From Coralliovum pocilloporae (GTDB taxonomy: Bacteria > Pseudomonadota > Alphaproteobacteria > Rhizobiales > Cohaesibacteraceae): a DNA stretch of 64,000 bases. The stretch spans positions 496,001 through 560,000 of the forward strand of contig NZ_CP132542.1 in NCBI RefSeq assembly GCF_030845175.1. Reading direction: 5' to 3'. The notes beneath the pieces are model-generated. The model was not told where the DNA came from and ran no database searches. It was given only the letters and a program-made list of their open reading frames with translations. Position 1 is the stretch's first letter. Each line of letters starts with the position of its first letter. Both the position numbers and the translations under genes were made by a program. Shown in pieces: positions 8,777 to 17,978 of this stretch.

Positions 8777-9769
8777 CTATGTATGTTTTTGAAGAAGCAT
8801 ACGTTCCCAACTCAATGCAGTCTCGACAATGAGGTCAAGGTCTGCGTGGCTCGGCTCCCAGCCAAGCACAGATCCGGCACGTTCTGAATTGGCCACAAGG
8901 CTCGGTGGATCACCGGCACGACGATCCACATAGTTCACGGCAAAATCCACGCCTGACGCTCGTTTGACAGCCTCCAGAACCTGCAGAACGGAATAGCCGT
9001 GCCCATAACCGCAATTGGCGACCAGACTGTCTCCACCATCACGCAAGCGCGCAAGCGCAAGCGCATGAGCCTTAGCCAGATCACTGACATGGATGTAATC
9101 GCGAACGCAGGTTCCATCAGGCGTGTTATAGTCGGTACCGAACACATCCATATGAGAACGGTCGCCCAACGCCGTCTGATTGGCCACCTTGATCAGATGC
9201 GTTGCACGGGGCGTTGACTGACCAGCCCGCCCCTTGGGATCGGCACCGGCCACATTGAAATAACGCAAAGCCGTATAATTGAAATCCGGATAAGCAAAAG
9301 CCGCATCTCGCAGCATGATCTCCGTCATCAGCTTCGATGAGCCATAGGGAGAAATCGGCTGCAGGGGCATGTCTTCAGCAATGGGGCTGTCCGTATCCGG
9401 AATGCCGTAGACTGCTGCGGTTGAAGAGAAAATGAAGCTGTTCACCCCCGCTGACACCGCCTCTTCGATCAGGCCGCGCGACTTGACCGTATTGTTGAAA
9501 TAATAGCCCAGCGGATCAGTGACGGAATCCGGCACCACGATAGAGCCGGCAAAATGAATGATCGCATTAACACCATGATCCCTGATCACCTGCCCGACCA
9601 GAGCCTGGTCTCCGATGTCTCCCACGACCAGCGGCACATCTTTCGGCAGAACCCAGTCAAACCCGGTCGAAAGATTGTCAATGACCACAACGGACTCACC
9701 GGAATCATGCAGTTCCCAGACCATATGGCTGCCAATGTATCCGCAGCCGCCCGTAATCAAGACAGACAT
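8777..9769 (-). CDS. galE: UDP-glucose 4-epimerase
   Basis: Interconverts UDP-glucose and UDP-galactose for exopolysaccharide or LPS. 330 residues from MSVLITGGCGYIGSHMV. NAD-binding GGCGYIGSH, the SSTAAVYG serine/threonine motif and the YGSSKLMTE active site are present. An in-frame extension to 9862 exists, but the glycine-rich NAD motif belongs at the very N-terminus, so ATG 9769 is used; the AAAGAGAGC just upstream is a plausible ribosome site. Transcribed toward mmsB with 131 bases between. Confidence 0.93.
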   Translation of the reverse strand: MSVLITGGCGYIGSHMVWELHDSGESVVVIDNLSTGFDWVLPKDVPLVVGDIGDQALVGQVIRDHGVNAIIHFAGSIVVPDSVTDPLGYYFNNTVKSRGLIEEAVSAGVNSFIFSSTAAVYGIPDTDSPIAEDMPLQPISPYGSSKLMTEIMLRDAAFAYPDFNYTALRYFNVAGADPKGRAGQSTPRATHLIKVANQTALGDRSHMDVFGTDYNTPDGTCVRDYIHVSDLAKAHALALARLRDGGDSLVANCGYGHGYSVLQVLEAVKRASGVDFAVNYVDRRAGDPPSLVANSERAGSVLGWEPSHADLDLIVETALSWERMLLQKHT

Positions 9770-10185
9770 CTTGTTTGCTCTCTTTGTTGGTATCAGATCG
9801 AAGCACTCACCTCTCCGATATAGCCTCAATTGATGAAGAGAGCTTGAAGACCAAGGGTGCATCTGCCCAACATCCGACAGGGTTTTCCGGGGAAAATCAC
9901 GCGGACGTGACAGAGGAAATCAGCAAAGAGAAAAATGCGGCATCACTTCTCCGGACAGAAATGCATCGGAAAAAAACATTCTATGTCAGAGGCTTGTCGA
10001 TCATATATTTCCAGCTTCCCATCAATCTGCATTTGCCGAAAGCCACGAAATTGGTTATTTTTTTGAAATAGTTCCAACCTGTCGCTGGTGTTCTGGAATG
10101 TGTCGCTTTAATTACACACTTCCAATACCAGTTCAAACACAGTGCTGGATTAGAATTATAAACTTGAGTTGCTGTGGAGCGGCCT
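9770..10185. promoter_or_regulatory. Divergent region galE / corrinoid operon with TGTCGC repeats
   Basis: 416 bases without a convincing gene; a 98-codon reading frame at 9775-10071 lacks family features. The stretch must contain the promoter of the corrinoid operon. At 10080 and 10101 the heptamer TGTCGCT occurs twice with a 21-base period, i.e. on the same face of the helix, as expected for an AraC-type activator. It ends with GGAG 6-7 bases before ATG 10186. Confidence 0.45.
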
Positions 10186-10890
10186 ATGTCCGAAGAGGAA
10201 GATCTCGACCTGCGTGAATTGCCCGATGATGAACTTGTCGAGCAAATGCACGATGATCTGTATGACGGTCTGAAAGATGAAGTCGAAGAAGGAACCCAGA
10301 TCCTTCTCGAGCGTGGATGGACACCTTACAAAGTCCTGACCGAAGCGCTTGTTGAAGGCATGCGCATCGTTGGTGTGGATTTCCGTGATGGCATTCTGTT
10401 CGTTCCGGAAGTTCTGATGTCAGCCAATGCCATGAAGGCAGGCATGACCATCCTGCGTCCGCTGCTCGCCGAGACCGGCGCACAGAAGGTCGGCACGATG
10501 GTGATCGGCACCGTAAAGGGTGACATTCATGACATCGGCAAAAACCTCGTTTCCATGATGATGGAAGGCGCAGGCTTCGATGTGATCGATATCGGCATCA
10601 ACAACCCTGTCGAGAACTACCTGGAAGCGCTCGAAGAGCACAAGCCGGACCTTCTTGGCATGTCTGCCCTGCTGACAACAACAATGCCGTACATGAAGGT
10701 CGTCATCGATGCCCTTAAAGAAAACGGCATCCGTGATGACTACGCGGTTCTCGTTGGCGGCGCTCCGCTGAACGAAGAGTTCTCTGAAGCTATCGGCGCA
10801 GACGCCTATTGCCGCGACGCTGCCGTTGCTGTGGAAACCGCTAAGGAATTCATGGCACGCAAGCACAACAAAGCCGGTGCCGCAGGATAA
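10186..10890 (+). CDS. Corrinoid protein of a methyltransferase system (MtgC/MttC-like)
   Basis: 234-residue B12-binding methyl carrier. N-terminal helical cap domain (about residues 1-95, with GWTPYKVLTEALVEGM and FVPEVLMSANAMKAG), then a Rossmann B12 domain with the axial-ligand motif DIHDIGKNL at 113-121 (His115), a GMSALLTTTM segment and GGAPLNEEF near the end. In this family the Co(I) form accepts a methyl group from a substrate methyltransferase and passes it to tetrahydrofolate. It heads the operon; the MttB homologue, THF methyltransferase and reactivase are all within 10 kb. ATG 10186 is chosen over GTG 10174 because of GGAG at 10176. Confidence 0.93.
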   Translation: MSEEEDLDLRELPDDELVEQMHDDLYDGLKDEVEEGTQILLERGWTPYKVLTEALVEGMRIVGVDFRDGILFVPEVLMSANAMKAGMTILRPLLAETGAQKVGTMVIGTVKGDIHDIGKNLVSMMMEGAGFDVIDIGINNPVENYLEALEEHKPDLLGMSALLTTTMPYMKVVIDALKENGIRDDYAVLVGGAPLNEEFSEAIGADAYCRDAAVAVETAKEFMARKHNKAGAAG

Positions 10891-11533
10891 GGCTCCAGAC
10901 GGCCTCGGGCCGACTGAAACATTAACGCTTGCCGGAGACACATCTTCGGCAAGCGAAAAAATCTTGATCCTGGCCTGCGGAGCCCTTGCGCGGGAAATTC
11001 TCGCCCTGATCAAGCAAGACGCTCTCTCCCACGTTACTCTTCACTGCCTCCCCGCTATATTGCACAACAGTCCGGAAAAGATTCCGGATGCTGTACGCGC
11101 ATCCATTCGCGAACACAGGTCAGGCTATGACCGTATTCTTATCGGATACGGGGATTGCGGTACTGGTGGCCTGCTCGACAAGGTGCTTGAGGAAGAAGGG
11201 GCAGAACGGATCGGCGGGCCTCACTGCTATGCCTTCTTTACCGGCCTTGACGAGTTTGCCGAGCGTGAAGATGATTACATGCAGGCTTTCTTTCTGACCG
11301 ATTTTCTGGCCCGGCACTTCGATGCCTTCGTCACCAAGCCCCTCGGCCTGGACCGCTTCCCGGAACTGAGGGACATGTATTTCGGGCACTACCAGAAAGT
11401 CGTTTATCTGGCCCAGACTCATGACGCCGAGCTGGAGCGGCAGGCCCGTGAAGGAGCCGAGAAACTGGGTCTGGACTTCGAGATTCGCTTCACTGGCTAT
11501 GGCGATCTGGCACCTTTCGTAACCAGCCCATAA
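10877..11533 (+). CDS. DUF1638 family protein
   Basis: About 218 residues. Matches the DUF1638 pattern: LILACGALAREI near the N-terminus, HCLPAILHNSPEKIPDAV, YGDCGTGGLLDKVLEEEG and GPHCYAFFTGL. Four cysteines in these conserved blocks could hold metal or a cofactor. DUF1638 genes are often found beside MttB-type corrinoid systems, but I know of no biochemical function. The start is uncertain: GTG 10877 overlaps the corrinoid gene by 14 bases; ATG 10826 would overlap by 65. Either way it appears translationally coupled to the corrinoid protein. Confidence 0.85.
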   Translation: MPQDKAPDGLGPTETLTLAGDTSSASEKILILACGALAREILALIKQDALSHVTLHCLPAILHNSPEKIPDAVRASIREHRSGYDRILIGYGDCGTGGLLDKVLEEEGAERIGGPHCYAFFTGLDEFAEREDDYMQAFFLTDFLARHFDAFVTKPLGLDRFPELRDMYFGHYQKVVYLAQTHDAELERQAREGAEKLGLDFEIRFTGYGDLAPFVTSP

Positions 11534-11795
11534 GCGACACGCCCTATGCTGCAAAGCAGCATGATCATGATGTCAATTTGCGGCACTTTCCCCCGGAAAA
11601 GTGCGCATTCCAGACACCCTTTCTCAACTTTTTTCACCATCGTCGGATTCATACGTTTGCGTGTCGCGACTGGAATATCAGAAACACCGCATAACAAACA
11701 TACCTGTCAGTGAGTAAGCAGGGACTTCAGGCCTGCTGACTAACCACCACAGATATACAGGCGGCTACAGAGCTGCAGTCGTCCAGGAGAGCCAG
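11534..11795 (+). promoter_or_regulatory. Intergenic region with 9-bp inverted repeat containing TGTCGC
   Basis: 262 bases between DUF1638 and the small PF13769-like gene. GCGACACGC (11534-11542) is repeated inverted as GCGTGTCGC (11659-11667). A small hairpin ATGCTGC-AAA-GCAGCAT follows the DUF1638 stop. An internal promoter for the metF part of the cluster is plausible but not proven. Confidence 0.35.
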
Positions 11796-12098
11796 ATGGC
11801 ACAAAGCACGATCGTGTATTGGCGTGATATCCCGACCCAGGTGATTGTCGGCGCAGGTCGGAAGAAGGTCAAACGCGAATTGGCAAACCGTTTCATGGTC
11901 GCCGTCGATTCCTGCGCCATGAAATCCGGCGCGGACGGAACAGACGACTACCTGGCGGACTGGCGTCGGGGCGAACCTCAGCCTTGCGGTGATGATCTGG
12001 AAGCTGAAGCAGATGCACTCGCAGCGAAACTTGAAGAAGACTATCCAACAAGCCGCCTCAAGGCTCTGATTGAGGCCGGAGGAAAAGACAATGGCTAA
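11796..12098 (+). CDS. Small PF13769-like ('virulence factor') protein
   Basis: 100 residues, starting MAQSTIVYWRDIPTQVI, which resembles the small family labelled virulence factor in Pfam. The name is historic and says nothing about function here. It has two cysteines (VDSCAMKSG and PQPCGDD) and a C-terminal acidic helix. It overlaps the MetF-type reductase by 8 bases, which suggests the two proteins are made in a fixed ratio. A role as an accessory subunit of the reductase or methyl transfer step is inference from this coupling. Confidence 0.75.
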   Translation: MAQSTIVYWRDIPTQVIVGAGRKKVKRELANRFMVAVDSCAMKSGADGTDDYLADWRRGEPQPCGDDLEAEADALAAKLEEDYPTSRLKALIEAGGKDNG

Positions 12099-12954
12099 TC
12101 TGAACACAAACGGCAAGATCCGGTCCTCCATCGAGGTCAGCCCTAAGCAGGCGATCGAGAAAGAAGAGATCTACGATGCAATCCCCAGAGGAGAGCGCGT
12201 CTACATCACAGATATTGGTACAGCTTCCGAAGACATGATCATCGCGGCCGCCAAGAAAGTGACTGACAAGGGTTTCGTCGCCGTACCGCATTTCCCGGCT
12301 CGCCGGTTCCAGAGCCACAGCGCTTTTGAAACCCGCATCAAGACCATGACCCAGGAATGCGGTGTGACCAGCCTTCTCACCATTGCTGGTGAAGCCGATA
12401 AGCCGGGCCCGTTCAAGTCAACGATCGACCTGTTCGAGACCGGTCTGTTCGACGAATGTGGCATCAAGAGCATTGCTGTTGCCGGTCACCCGGAAGGCGC
12501 ACCGGACATCAAACCGGACGTCATCAAGGAATTCCTTCAGCGTAAAAACGAGATCGCCAGCAACAGCGATGCGGATTTTGTTATCGCAACGCAGTTTGGT
12601 TTCGATCCGGAACGTGTTATTGCGTGGCTTGATGAAATTCAGTCCTGGGGCAACACCTTCCCGGTTCATATCGGCATTGCCGGACCGGCCAAGATGACCA
12701 CCCTTGTGAAATATGCCGGTATTGCCGGTGTTTCAAACTCCATGAATTTCCTCAAGAAGCGCGGCGGTGCTCTTCTCACCATGCTGACATCCTACAATCC
12801 GGATGACGTGGTCGCCCCGCTTGAGAAATATCTCGCAGCCAACCCGGACTCTCCGTTGGCGCAGATGCATGTGTATCCGTTCGGTGGCGTTGCAAAATGC
12901 GCTGAGTGGCTTTACGAACGTGGCACCTGGGAAAACAACGCAGCAGCGGCCTGA
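12091..12954 (+). CDS. metF: Methylenetetrahydrofolate reductase (MetF family)
   Basis: 287 residues. Shows the MetF-like N-terminal SIEVSPKQA (the acidic catalytic residue sits in this strand in E. coli MetF), HFPARR, an LTIAGEADKPGPF loop and VAGHPEGAPDI, which parallels the PE-HP segment of MetF. The family interconverts 5,10-methylene- and 5-methyl-THF with FAD. In this operon it would most usefully run in the oxidative direction, feeding methyl groups taken from betaine into the C1 pool; that direction is inferred. A strong GGAGG precedes ATG 12091. Confidence 0.88.
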   Translation: MANLNTNGKIRSSIEVSPKQAIEKEEIYDAIPRGERVYITDIGTASEDMIIAAAKKVTDKGFVAVPHFPARRFQSHSAFETRIKTMTQECGVTSLLTIAGEADKPGPFKSTIDLFETGLFDECGIKSIAVAGHPEGAPDIKPDVIKEFLQRKNEIASNSDADFVIATQFGFDPERVIAWLDEIQSWGNTFPVHIGIAGPAKMTTLVKYAGIAGVSNSMNFLKKRGGALLTMLTSYNPDDVVAPLEKYLAANPDSPLAQMHVYPFGGVAKCAEWLYERGTWENNAAAA

Positions 12955-12995
12955 TCGGCTGGCGCATAGCATTTTTGAAAATTAAGGGAAGCGAA

Positions 12996-13922
12996 ATGAC
13001 CCGTACTATTGTCAGCTCAGACAAGATGGAAATTGCCATCGGTTTTGACCAGCCGTTCTGCATCATTGGTGAGCGCATCAACCCGACCGGCCGTAAGAAG
13101 CTGGCCGCCGCCATGAAAGAAGGCGACTACTCCATGGTTGAGGCCGATGCCATTGCACAGGTAGAGGCTGGCGCTCACATGCTAGACGTCAATGCCGGTA
13201 TTCCTCTGGCAGACGAACCGCGCATTCTGGCCGAAACCATCCAGCTGGTGCAGTCTCTGGTTGATGTGCCGATCGCAATCGACTCTTCCATCATCGACGC
13301 TCTGGAAGCCGGTCTGTCCGTCTACAAGGGCCGCGCACTGGTTAACTCCGTTACCGGTGAAGACGAGTCACTCGAGCGCGTTCTGCCGCTGGTCAAGAAA
13401 TACGACGCTGCTGTTGTTGCTATCTCCAACGACGAAACCGGCATCTCCGAAGACCCGAATGTCCGTTTCGAAGTTGCGAAGAAGATCGTTGAACGCGCTG
13501 CCGACCACGGCATCTCTCACGATCGTGTTGTTGTTGACCCGCTCGTCATGCCGGTTGGTGCTCTGAACACCGCAGGTGTTCAGGTTTTTGACCTTCTCCG
13601 TCGTCTGCACACCGAGCTGAAAGTCAACACCACCTGTGGCGCATCCAACATCTCCTTCGGCATCCCGAACCGTCACGTGATGAACGCTCACTTCCTGGCC
13701 ATGTCTTCCGTTGTTGGTATGACATCCGCCATCATGAACCCGCTTCACAAGGAAGAGCTCGAAGGTATCCGCGCAGCTGACGTGCTGAACGGTCACGATC
13801 CGGACTGCCTGTCCTGGCTGAAAGCCAACCGTCCTGCTGAAGAACCATCTGCTGATGGCGCTGAAGGTGGCGAAGGCCGTCGCGGTCGTCGCGGTGGCGA
13901 GCGTCGCCGTCGTCGCGCCTGA
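12996..13922 (+). CDS. Methyl-corrinoid:tetrahydrofolate methyltransferase (pterin-binding family, MtgA-like) with Arg-rich tail
   Basis: 308 residues. TIM-barrel pterin-binding (DHPS/MeTr) fold: IIGERINPTGRKKL near residue 18, DVNAGIPLADE, PIAIDSSIIDAL, VVDPLVMPVG and CGASNISFGIPNR, all typical of methyltetrahydrofolate:corrinoid methyltransferases. Expected to move the methyl group from the corrinoid protein to THF. The last ~25 residues depart from the family and are Gly/Glu then Arg-rich (GRRGRRGGERRRRRA). ATG 12996 has AAGGGAAG upstream. A strong terminator follows at 13951. Confidence 0.9.
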   Translation: MTRTIVSSDKMEIAIGFDQPFCIIGERINPTGRKKLAAAMKEGDYSMVEADAIAQVEAGAHMLDVNAGIPLADEPRILAETIQLVQSLVDVPIAIDSSIIDALEAGLSVYKGRALVNSVTGEDESLERVLPLVKKYDAAVVAISNDETGISEDPNVRFEVAKKIVERAADHGISHDRVVVDPLVMPVGALNTAGVQVFDLLRRLHTELKVNTTCGASNISFGIPNRHVMNAHFLAMSSVVGMTSAIMNPLHKEELEGIRAADVLNGHDPDCLSWLKANRPAEEPSADGAEGGEGRRGRRGGERRRRRA

Positions 13923-13950
13923 TCAGGCTCAGACTGTTGAGATGATTTTA

Positions 13951-13982
13951 GCCGACCCGGAGCTGCTTCGGGTCGGCTTTTT
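13951..13982 (+). terminator. Rho-independent terminator of corrinoid operon
   Basis: Perfect 9-bp stem GCCGACCCG / CGGGTCGGC (13951-13959 with 13969-13977) followed directly by TTTTT, 28 bases after the methyltransferase stop. Confidence 0.9.
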
Positions 13983-14092
13983 GCTGGAAACGACAAAACT
14001 GGGACTGCTGGACAAGACAAACAATAAATTCGCCGATAAGTCATTGATCAGCAGAGAATAATTAATACATCACGCACAGAGTCACAGTGTCT

Positions 14093-14198
14093 CTACAGCG
14101 TGCTGCTGAAAAGTTGAAAGACTTTTCAGATAAAAGCTCGCGCAAAAACAAAATCTTAAAGCGCCACCACCGTCTCAGGTAAAGGTCCGGGCTTTAAG
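14093..14198 (+). repeat. Dispersed mosaic repeat, copy A
   Basis: 106-base element shared with 38396-38503 (inverted) and 62496-62603. It contains an inner hairpin whose arms are GAAAAGT and ACTTTTC, an outer pairing around GCGTGCT/AAGCTCGC, then GCGCAAAAACAAA and a closing TTAAAGC...GCTTTAA pair. It ends 15 bases before the reactivase start codon, so it would be in that gene's leader. Confidence 0.85.
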
Positions 14199-14213
14199 TG
14201 AATGGAGTCGGGA

Positions 14214-16268
14214 ATGACGGAAACCGGAACAAAAGACAAAGCGCTGGTCATTTTCCAGCCAAGCGGTCGCAGGGGCACCTTTGAGGTCGGCACACCTGTT
14301 CTCGACGCGGCAAGATCCCTGGGTGTCTATATCGAATCCGTCTGTGGCGGACGTGGTATTTGTGGCCGGTGTCAGGTCAGCGTCTCAGAAGGCCAGTTCG
14401 CCAAGTACAACATCACCAGCTCTGCTGAAAACCTGTCGCAGTTTTCCGAGAAGGAAAAACGCTACGCCTCAAAGCGTGATCTGGCAGACGATCGCCGCCT
14501 GAGCTGCTCCGCGTTTGTCACCGGCGATCTGGTCATCGACGTCCCTGATGAGGGACAGGTCAACCGCCAAATGGTGCGCAAGGCAGCAGATACCCGGCAT
14601 ATCGACCGCGACCCGGCAACCCAGCTTTGCTATGTGGAAGTGGAAGAGCCGGATATGGAGAACCCGCTCTCCGATGCTGACCGGCTCATTGAAGCGATCA
14701 AGACCGAATGGGGTTATGAGAACCTCACAATCGACTTCCCGATTTACAAGTCTCTCCAGACCATTCTGCGTAAAGGCGACTGGAAAGTCACCGCAGCGGT
14801 CTTTGAAGACAAGGGACATCCGATAGTAACTGGACTTTGGTCCGGTTTCCACGACAGGCTCTACGGCCTGGCGGTTGATATCGGCTCCACCACCATCGCC
14901 ATGCATCTGAATGACATGCTCACAGGACAGGTTGTCGCCTCAGCAGGTGTCTCCAACCCGCAGATCCGTTTCGGCGAAGATCTGATGTCCCGTGTGTCCT
15001 ATATCCAGATGAACCCGGACAAGCAGCCCGAGCTCACCAAGGCCGTTCGCGATGCCATTGATACGATGATCGGTCAGGTGACGGAAGAAGCCGGTGTCGA
15101 TCGCGAGGAAATCGTCGAAGGCGTCTTTGTTGGCAACCCGGTCATGCATCACCTGTTCCTCGGCGTTGATCCGGTTGAACTGGGCGGCGCACCATTCGCG
15201 CTGACCGTGTCTGAAGGCATGACCAATCTTGCCCGTGACATGGACATTCGCATCAATCCCTGCGGGCGGATCTATACCCTGCCCTGTATTGCCGGCCATG
15301 TGGGCGCTGATGCCGCAGCTGTTGCCCTCACAGAGGGCCCGCATCGTGGCGAGGAAACAACGCTTGTTGTGGATGTTGGAACCAATGCTGAGATCATCAT
15401 CGGCAACAACAAGCGCGCCCTTGCGGCCAGCTCACCCACCGGCCCGGCCTTTGAAGGTGCAGAGATTTCCTGTGGTCAGCGGGCCGCTCCCGGTGCCATC
15501 GAGCGCGTACGCATCAACCCGGAAACCCTCGAGCCGCGGTTCAAAGTCATTGGTGTTGACCTCTGGTCTGATGAAGAGGGTTTCATTGAGGCGGCAGGTG
15601 AAATCGGCGTAACCGGCATCTGCGGTTCCGGCATTGTGGAAGTCATTGCCGAGATGTATCTCGCAGGCGTGATTTCCGAAGACGGCGTCGTTGATGGCTC
15701 CCTGCAGGCGAAAAGTGACCGTATCATCGCCAATGGCCGGACATTCTCTTATGTCCTCTGGTCTCATGGCGACACGGTTATCTCCATCATCCAGACAGAT
15801 GTTCGGGCTATCCAGTTGGCCAAGGCCGCTCTCTATGCAGGCGTTAAGCTGCTGATGGACAAACTGGGTATCGAGACTCCCGACGCCATCAAGTTTGCTG
15901 GCGCATTTGGCAGCTTTATCGACCCCAAATATGCCATGGTGCTCGGCCTTATTCCGGACTGTCCGCTCGACAAGGTCAAAGGCGTTGGCAACTCAGCCGG
16001 AACAGGTGCCCGGATGGCTCTTCTCAATCGCGGGCATCGCCGCGAGATCGAGAAAACCGTCCGCGAGATCGAAAAGATCGAAACGGCACTTGAGAAAAAG
16101 TTCCAGGATCACTTCGTCAATGCGATGGCTTTCCCCAACAAGGTGGATCCATTCACCAACCTGCGGGCAGACGTGACCTTGCCGGAGAAGAAAGCACCAG
16201 CCGAACCGGGTGATGATGAAGCATCCGGTGGCCGGAGAGGTGGACGTAGGCGCTCACGCCGAGGCTGA
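14214..16268 (+). CDS. Corrinoid reductive activase (ferredoxin/ASKHA, RACo/RamA-like) with Arg-rich tail
   Basis: 684 residues. N-terminal [2Fe-2S] ferredoxin domain with C44-x5-C50-x2-C53 (SVCGGRGICGRC) and C98. From about residue 220 there is an ASKHA ATPase domain (DUF4445 type) with LAVDIGSTTIAMHL, VVDVGTNAEIIIGN and GICGSGIVEVIAEM. Enzymes of this class use ATP to return inactive Co(II) corrinoid protein to Co(I). Its presence supports a genuine corrinoid methyltransferase system here. The last 15 residues (GGRRGGRRRSRRG) are an Arg/Gly tail like that of the THF methyltransferase. ATG 14214 with GGAG at 14204 is preferred over ATG 14202. Confidence 0.92.
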   Translation: MTETGTKDKALVIFQPSGRRGTFEVGTPVLDAARSLGVYIESVCGGRGICGRCQVSVSEGQFAKYNITSSAENLSQFSEKEKRYASKRDLADDRRLSCSAFVTGDLVIDVPDEGQVNRQMVRKAADTRHIDRDPATQLCYVEVEEPDMENPLSDADRLIEAIKTEWGYENLTIDFPIYKSLQTILRKGDWKVTAAVFEDKGHPIVTGLWSGFHDRLYGLAVDIGSTTIAMHLNDMLTGQVVASAGVSNPQIRFGEDLMSRVSYIQMNPDKQPELTKAVRDAIDTMIGQVTEEAGVDREEIVEGVFVGNPVMHHLFLGVDPVELGGAPFALTVSEGMTNLARDMDIRINPCGRIYTLPCIAGHVGADAAAVALTEGPHRGEETTLVVDVGTNAEIIIGNNKRALAASSPTGPAFEGAEISCGQRAAPGAIERVRINPETLEPRFKVIGVDLWSDEEGFIEAAGEIGVTGICGSGIVEVIAEMYLAGVISEDGVVDGSLQAKSDRIIANGRTFSYVLWSHGDTVISIIQTDVRAIQLAKAALYAGVKLLMDKLGIETPDAIKFAGAFGSFIDPKYAMVLGLIPDCPLDKVKGVGNSAGTGARMALLNRGHRREIEKTVREIEKIETALEKKFQDHFVNAMAFPNKVDPFTNLRADVTLPEKKAPAEPGDDEASGGRRGGRRRSRRG

Positions 16269-16290
16269 AGCAAGTGACAGACAAAAAAGA

Positions 16291-16317
16291 ACGCGGCCCC
16301 CGAGCCGCGTTTTTTTT
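16291..16317 (+). terminator. Terminator between reactivase and sdaA (convergent)
   Basis: Stem ACGCGGC / GCCGCGT (16291-16297 with 16304-16310) followed by seven T's on the + strand and preceded by an A-run, so it can act in both directions. Confidence 0.9.
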
Positions 16318-16356
16318 ACAGAGAGTTCTCCCGAAAGATCACCACCGGAATGGTCG

Positions 16357-17772
16357 TCAGCACTCGGGCAGATGCACACCAACCTTCACAGCCAGCCCGC
16401 CCTGGCTGGTCTCCTTGTAGCGCTCCAGCATGTCCTTGCCAGTTTCCCACATGGTCTCGATCACTGTATCCAGAGACACATGATGGCTGCCATCACCTTT
16501 CAGCGCCAGTGTTGTGGCATTGATCGCTTTGACCGAAGCCATGGCATTCCGCTCAATGCAGGGGATCTGGACCAGCCCGCCAACCGGGTCACAGGTCAGA
16601 CCAAGATTATGCTCCATGCCAATCTCGGCAGCATTCTCAATCTGCTCATTACTACCTCCAAGCGCAGCCGTGAGGCCTGCAGCAGCCATGGAACAGGCAA
16701 CGCCAACTTCTCCCTGGCACCCCACTTCAGCGCCTGAGATAGACGCATTCCGCTTATAGAGAACACCAATCGCTGCTGCCGTCAGCAGAAAGGTATAGAC
16801 CCCCTGCTCGGTCGCCTTGGGATGCAGTTTACGATAATAATTGAGCACGGCAGGAATAATGCCCGCAGCCCCATTGGTCGGTGCCGTCACCACCTGACCA
16901 CCGGCGGCATTCTCTTCATTGACAGCAAGCGCGTAGAGATTGACCCAGTCCAGAATACTGACCGGATCCTGATAGGATGATTCAGCCTGCTCCTGCAGGC
17001 GGCTCTTCATGGTCGGCGCGCGCCGTTTGACGCTCAGACCACCCGGCAGAATACCTTCGGTCCGGCAACCACGACGGATACAGTCCTGCATAACGTCCCA
17101 GATCCGGTCGAGGCCCTTGTAAACCTCATCCTCATCCCTGAGAGCCAGTTCATTGGCCAGAGCAATCTCAGCTATGGATTTGCCTGTTTCCCGCCCGATC
17201 TCCAGAAGCTCTACCGCTGTTGTAAACGGATGTGGGAGGGCCGCGACTGTCAGCTGTGGAGGTTCATTGCTGGTTGTCTCGTCTTCCGAAACCACAAAGC
17301 CGCCGCCGATGGAATAATAAATGCGTGAATCCAGCTCCTGTCCTTCGGCATCACGCGCAACAAACTTCATGCCGTTTGAATGAAACGGCAGAAATTCCCC
17401 AAACTTGAATTCAATAGCTGATTTCGGAAAGGCAACTGACTTGCGGCCGAACAGATTCAACTGTCCGGTTTCGTAAACCTCCGCCAATTTGCCAGGCACC
17501 GTCTCCGTGTCAATCAGATCCGGGCGCTCACCAAGCAGGCCGAGAATAGTCGCAGTATCCGTACCATGGCCAACACCGGTCAAAGCCAGCGAGCCATAAA
17601 GCTCCACCGTCACATGATCCAGTTTTTCAAAGAGGCCTGTATCATCCAACCGCTCACAATAACGATTTGCGGCGACCATTGGGCCGACTGAATGCGAGCT
17701 GGATGGCCCAATTCCAATCTTGAACAGATCGAAGACGCTGACGACTTCCTGGGTTTTCTGTTCCGTGTCCAT
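16357..17772 (-). CDS. sdaA: L-serine ammonia-lyase (iron-sulfur, single chain)
   Basis: Deaminates serine to pyruvate. 471 residues, as E. coli SdaA. N-terminal beta domain starts [22 protein letters not shown]-terminal alpha domain has [17 protein letters not shown] and [16 protein letters not shown], whose cysteines ligate the catalytic [4Fe-4S] cluster. ATG 17772 (MDTEQKT) is preferred over an in-frame extension to 17901 because the conserved domain begins there and AAGGA precedes it. Downstream of the MttB homologue on the same strand. It closes the betaine route: glycine plus C1 gives serine, then pyruvate. Confidence 0.94.
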   Translation of the reverse strand: MDTEQKTQEVVSVFDLFKIGIGPSSSHSVGPMVAANRYCERLDDTGLFEKLDHVTVELYGSLALTGVGHGTDTATILGLLGERPDLIDTETVPGKLAEVYETGQLNLFGRKSVAFPKSAIEFKFGEFLPFHSNGMKFVARDAEGQELDSRIYYSIGGGFVVSEDETTSNEPPQLTVAALPHPFTTAVELLEIGRETGKSIAEIALANELALRDEDEVYKGLDRIWDVMQDCIRRGCRTEGILPGGLSVKRRAPTMKSRLQEQAESSYQDPVSILDWVNLYALAVNEENAAGGQVVTAPTNGAAGIIPAVLNYYRKLHPKATEQGVYTFLLTAAAIGVLYKRNASISGAEVGCQGEVGVACSMAAAGLTAALGGSNEQIENAAEIGMEHNLGLTCDPVGGLVQIPCIERNAMASVKAINATTLALKGDGSHHVSLDTVIETMWETGKDMLERYKETSQGGLAVKVGVHLPEC

Positions 17773-17884
17773 ACCCTGATATCCTTTGAAAGGAGAAAGA
17801 AGGCACGACACTGGCCATGCATTCCCGGCAACTGGGACACTAGCAAGACATGCTACGAAAGGATAACAAATTTCCGATGGGAAA

Positions 17885-17951
17885 TTCCCTGTGGCCGACA
17901 TGCATTTGACGCCACAGGGAAATTTTTATTCGGGAGGAGTGGTCTCCTCCC
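17885..17951 (-). promoter_or_regulatory. Two strong hairpins in the mttB-sdaA gap
   Basis: An 11-bp stem TTCCCTGTGGC / GCCACAGGGAA (17885-17895 with 17911-17921, 15-base loop) and an 8-bp stem GGGAGGAG / CTCCTCCC (17932-17939 with 17944-17951, loop TGGT). On the - strand they follow the MttB stop and precede sdaA, fitting partial termination or mRNA end protection. No long T-run follows on the - strand. Confidence 0.6.
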
Positions 17952-17978
17952 TGACTGGTTCGGCGATGCCGAAGCCTG

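Noticed and set aside
9775..10071. 98-codon frame upstream of the corrinoid gene
   Set aside because: No ribosome site or family features; it covers the region expected to hold promoters.
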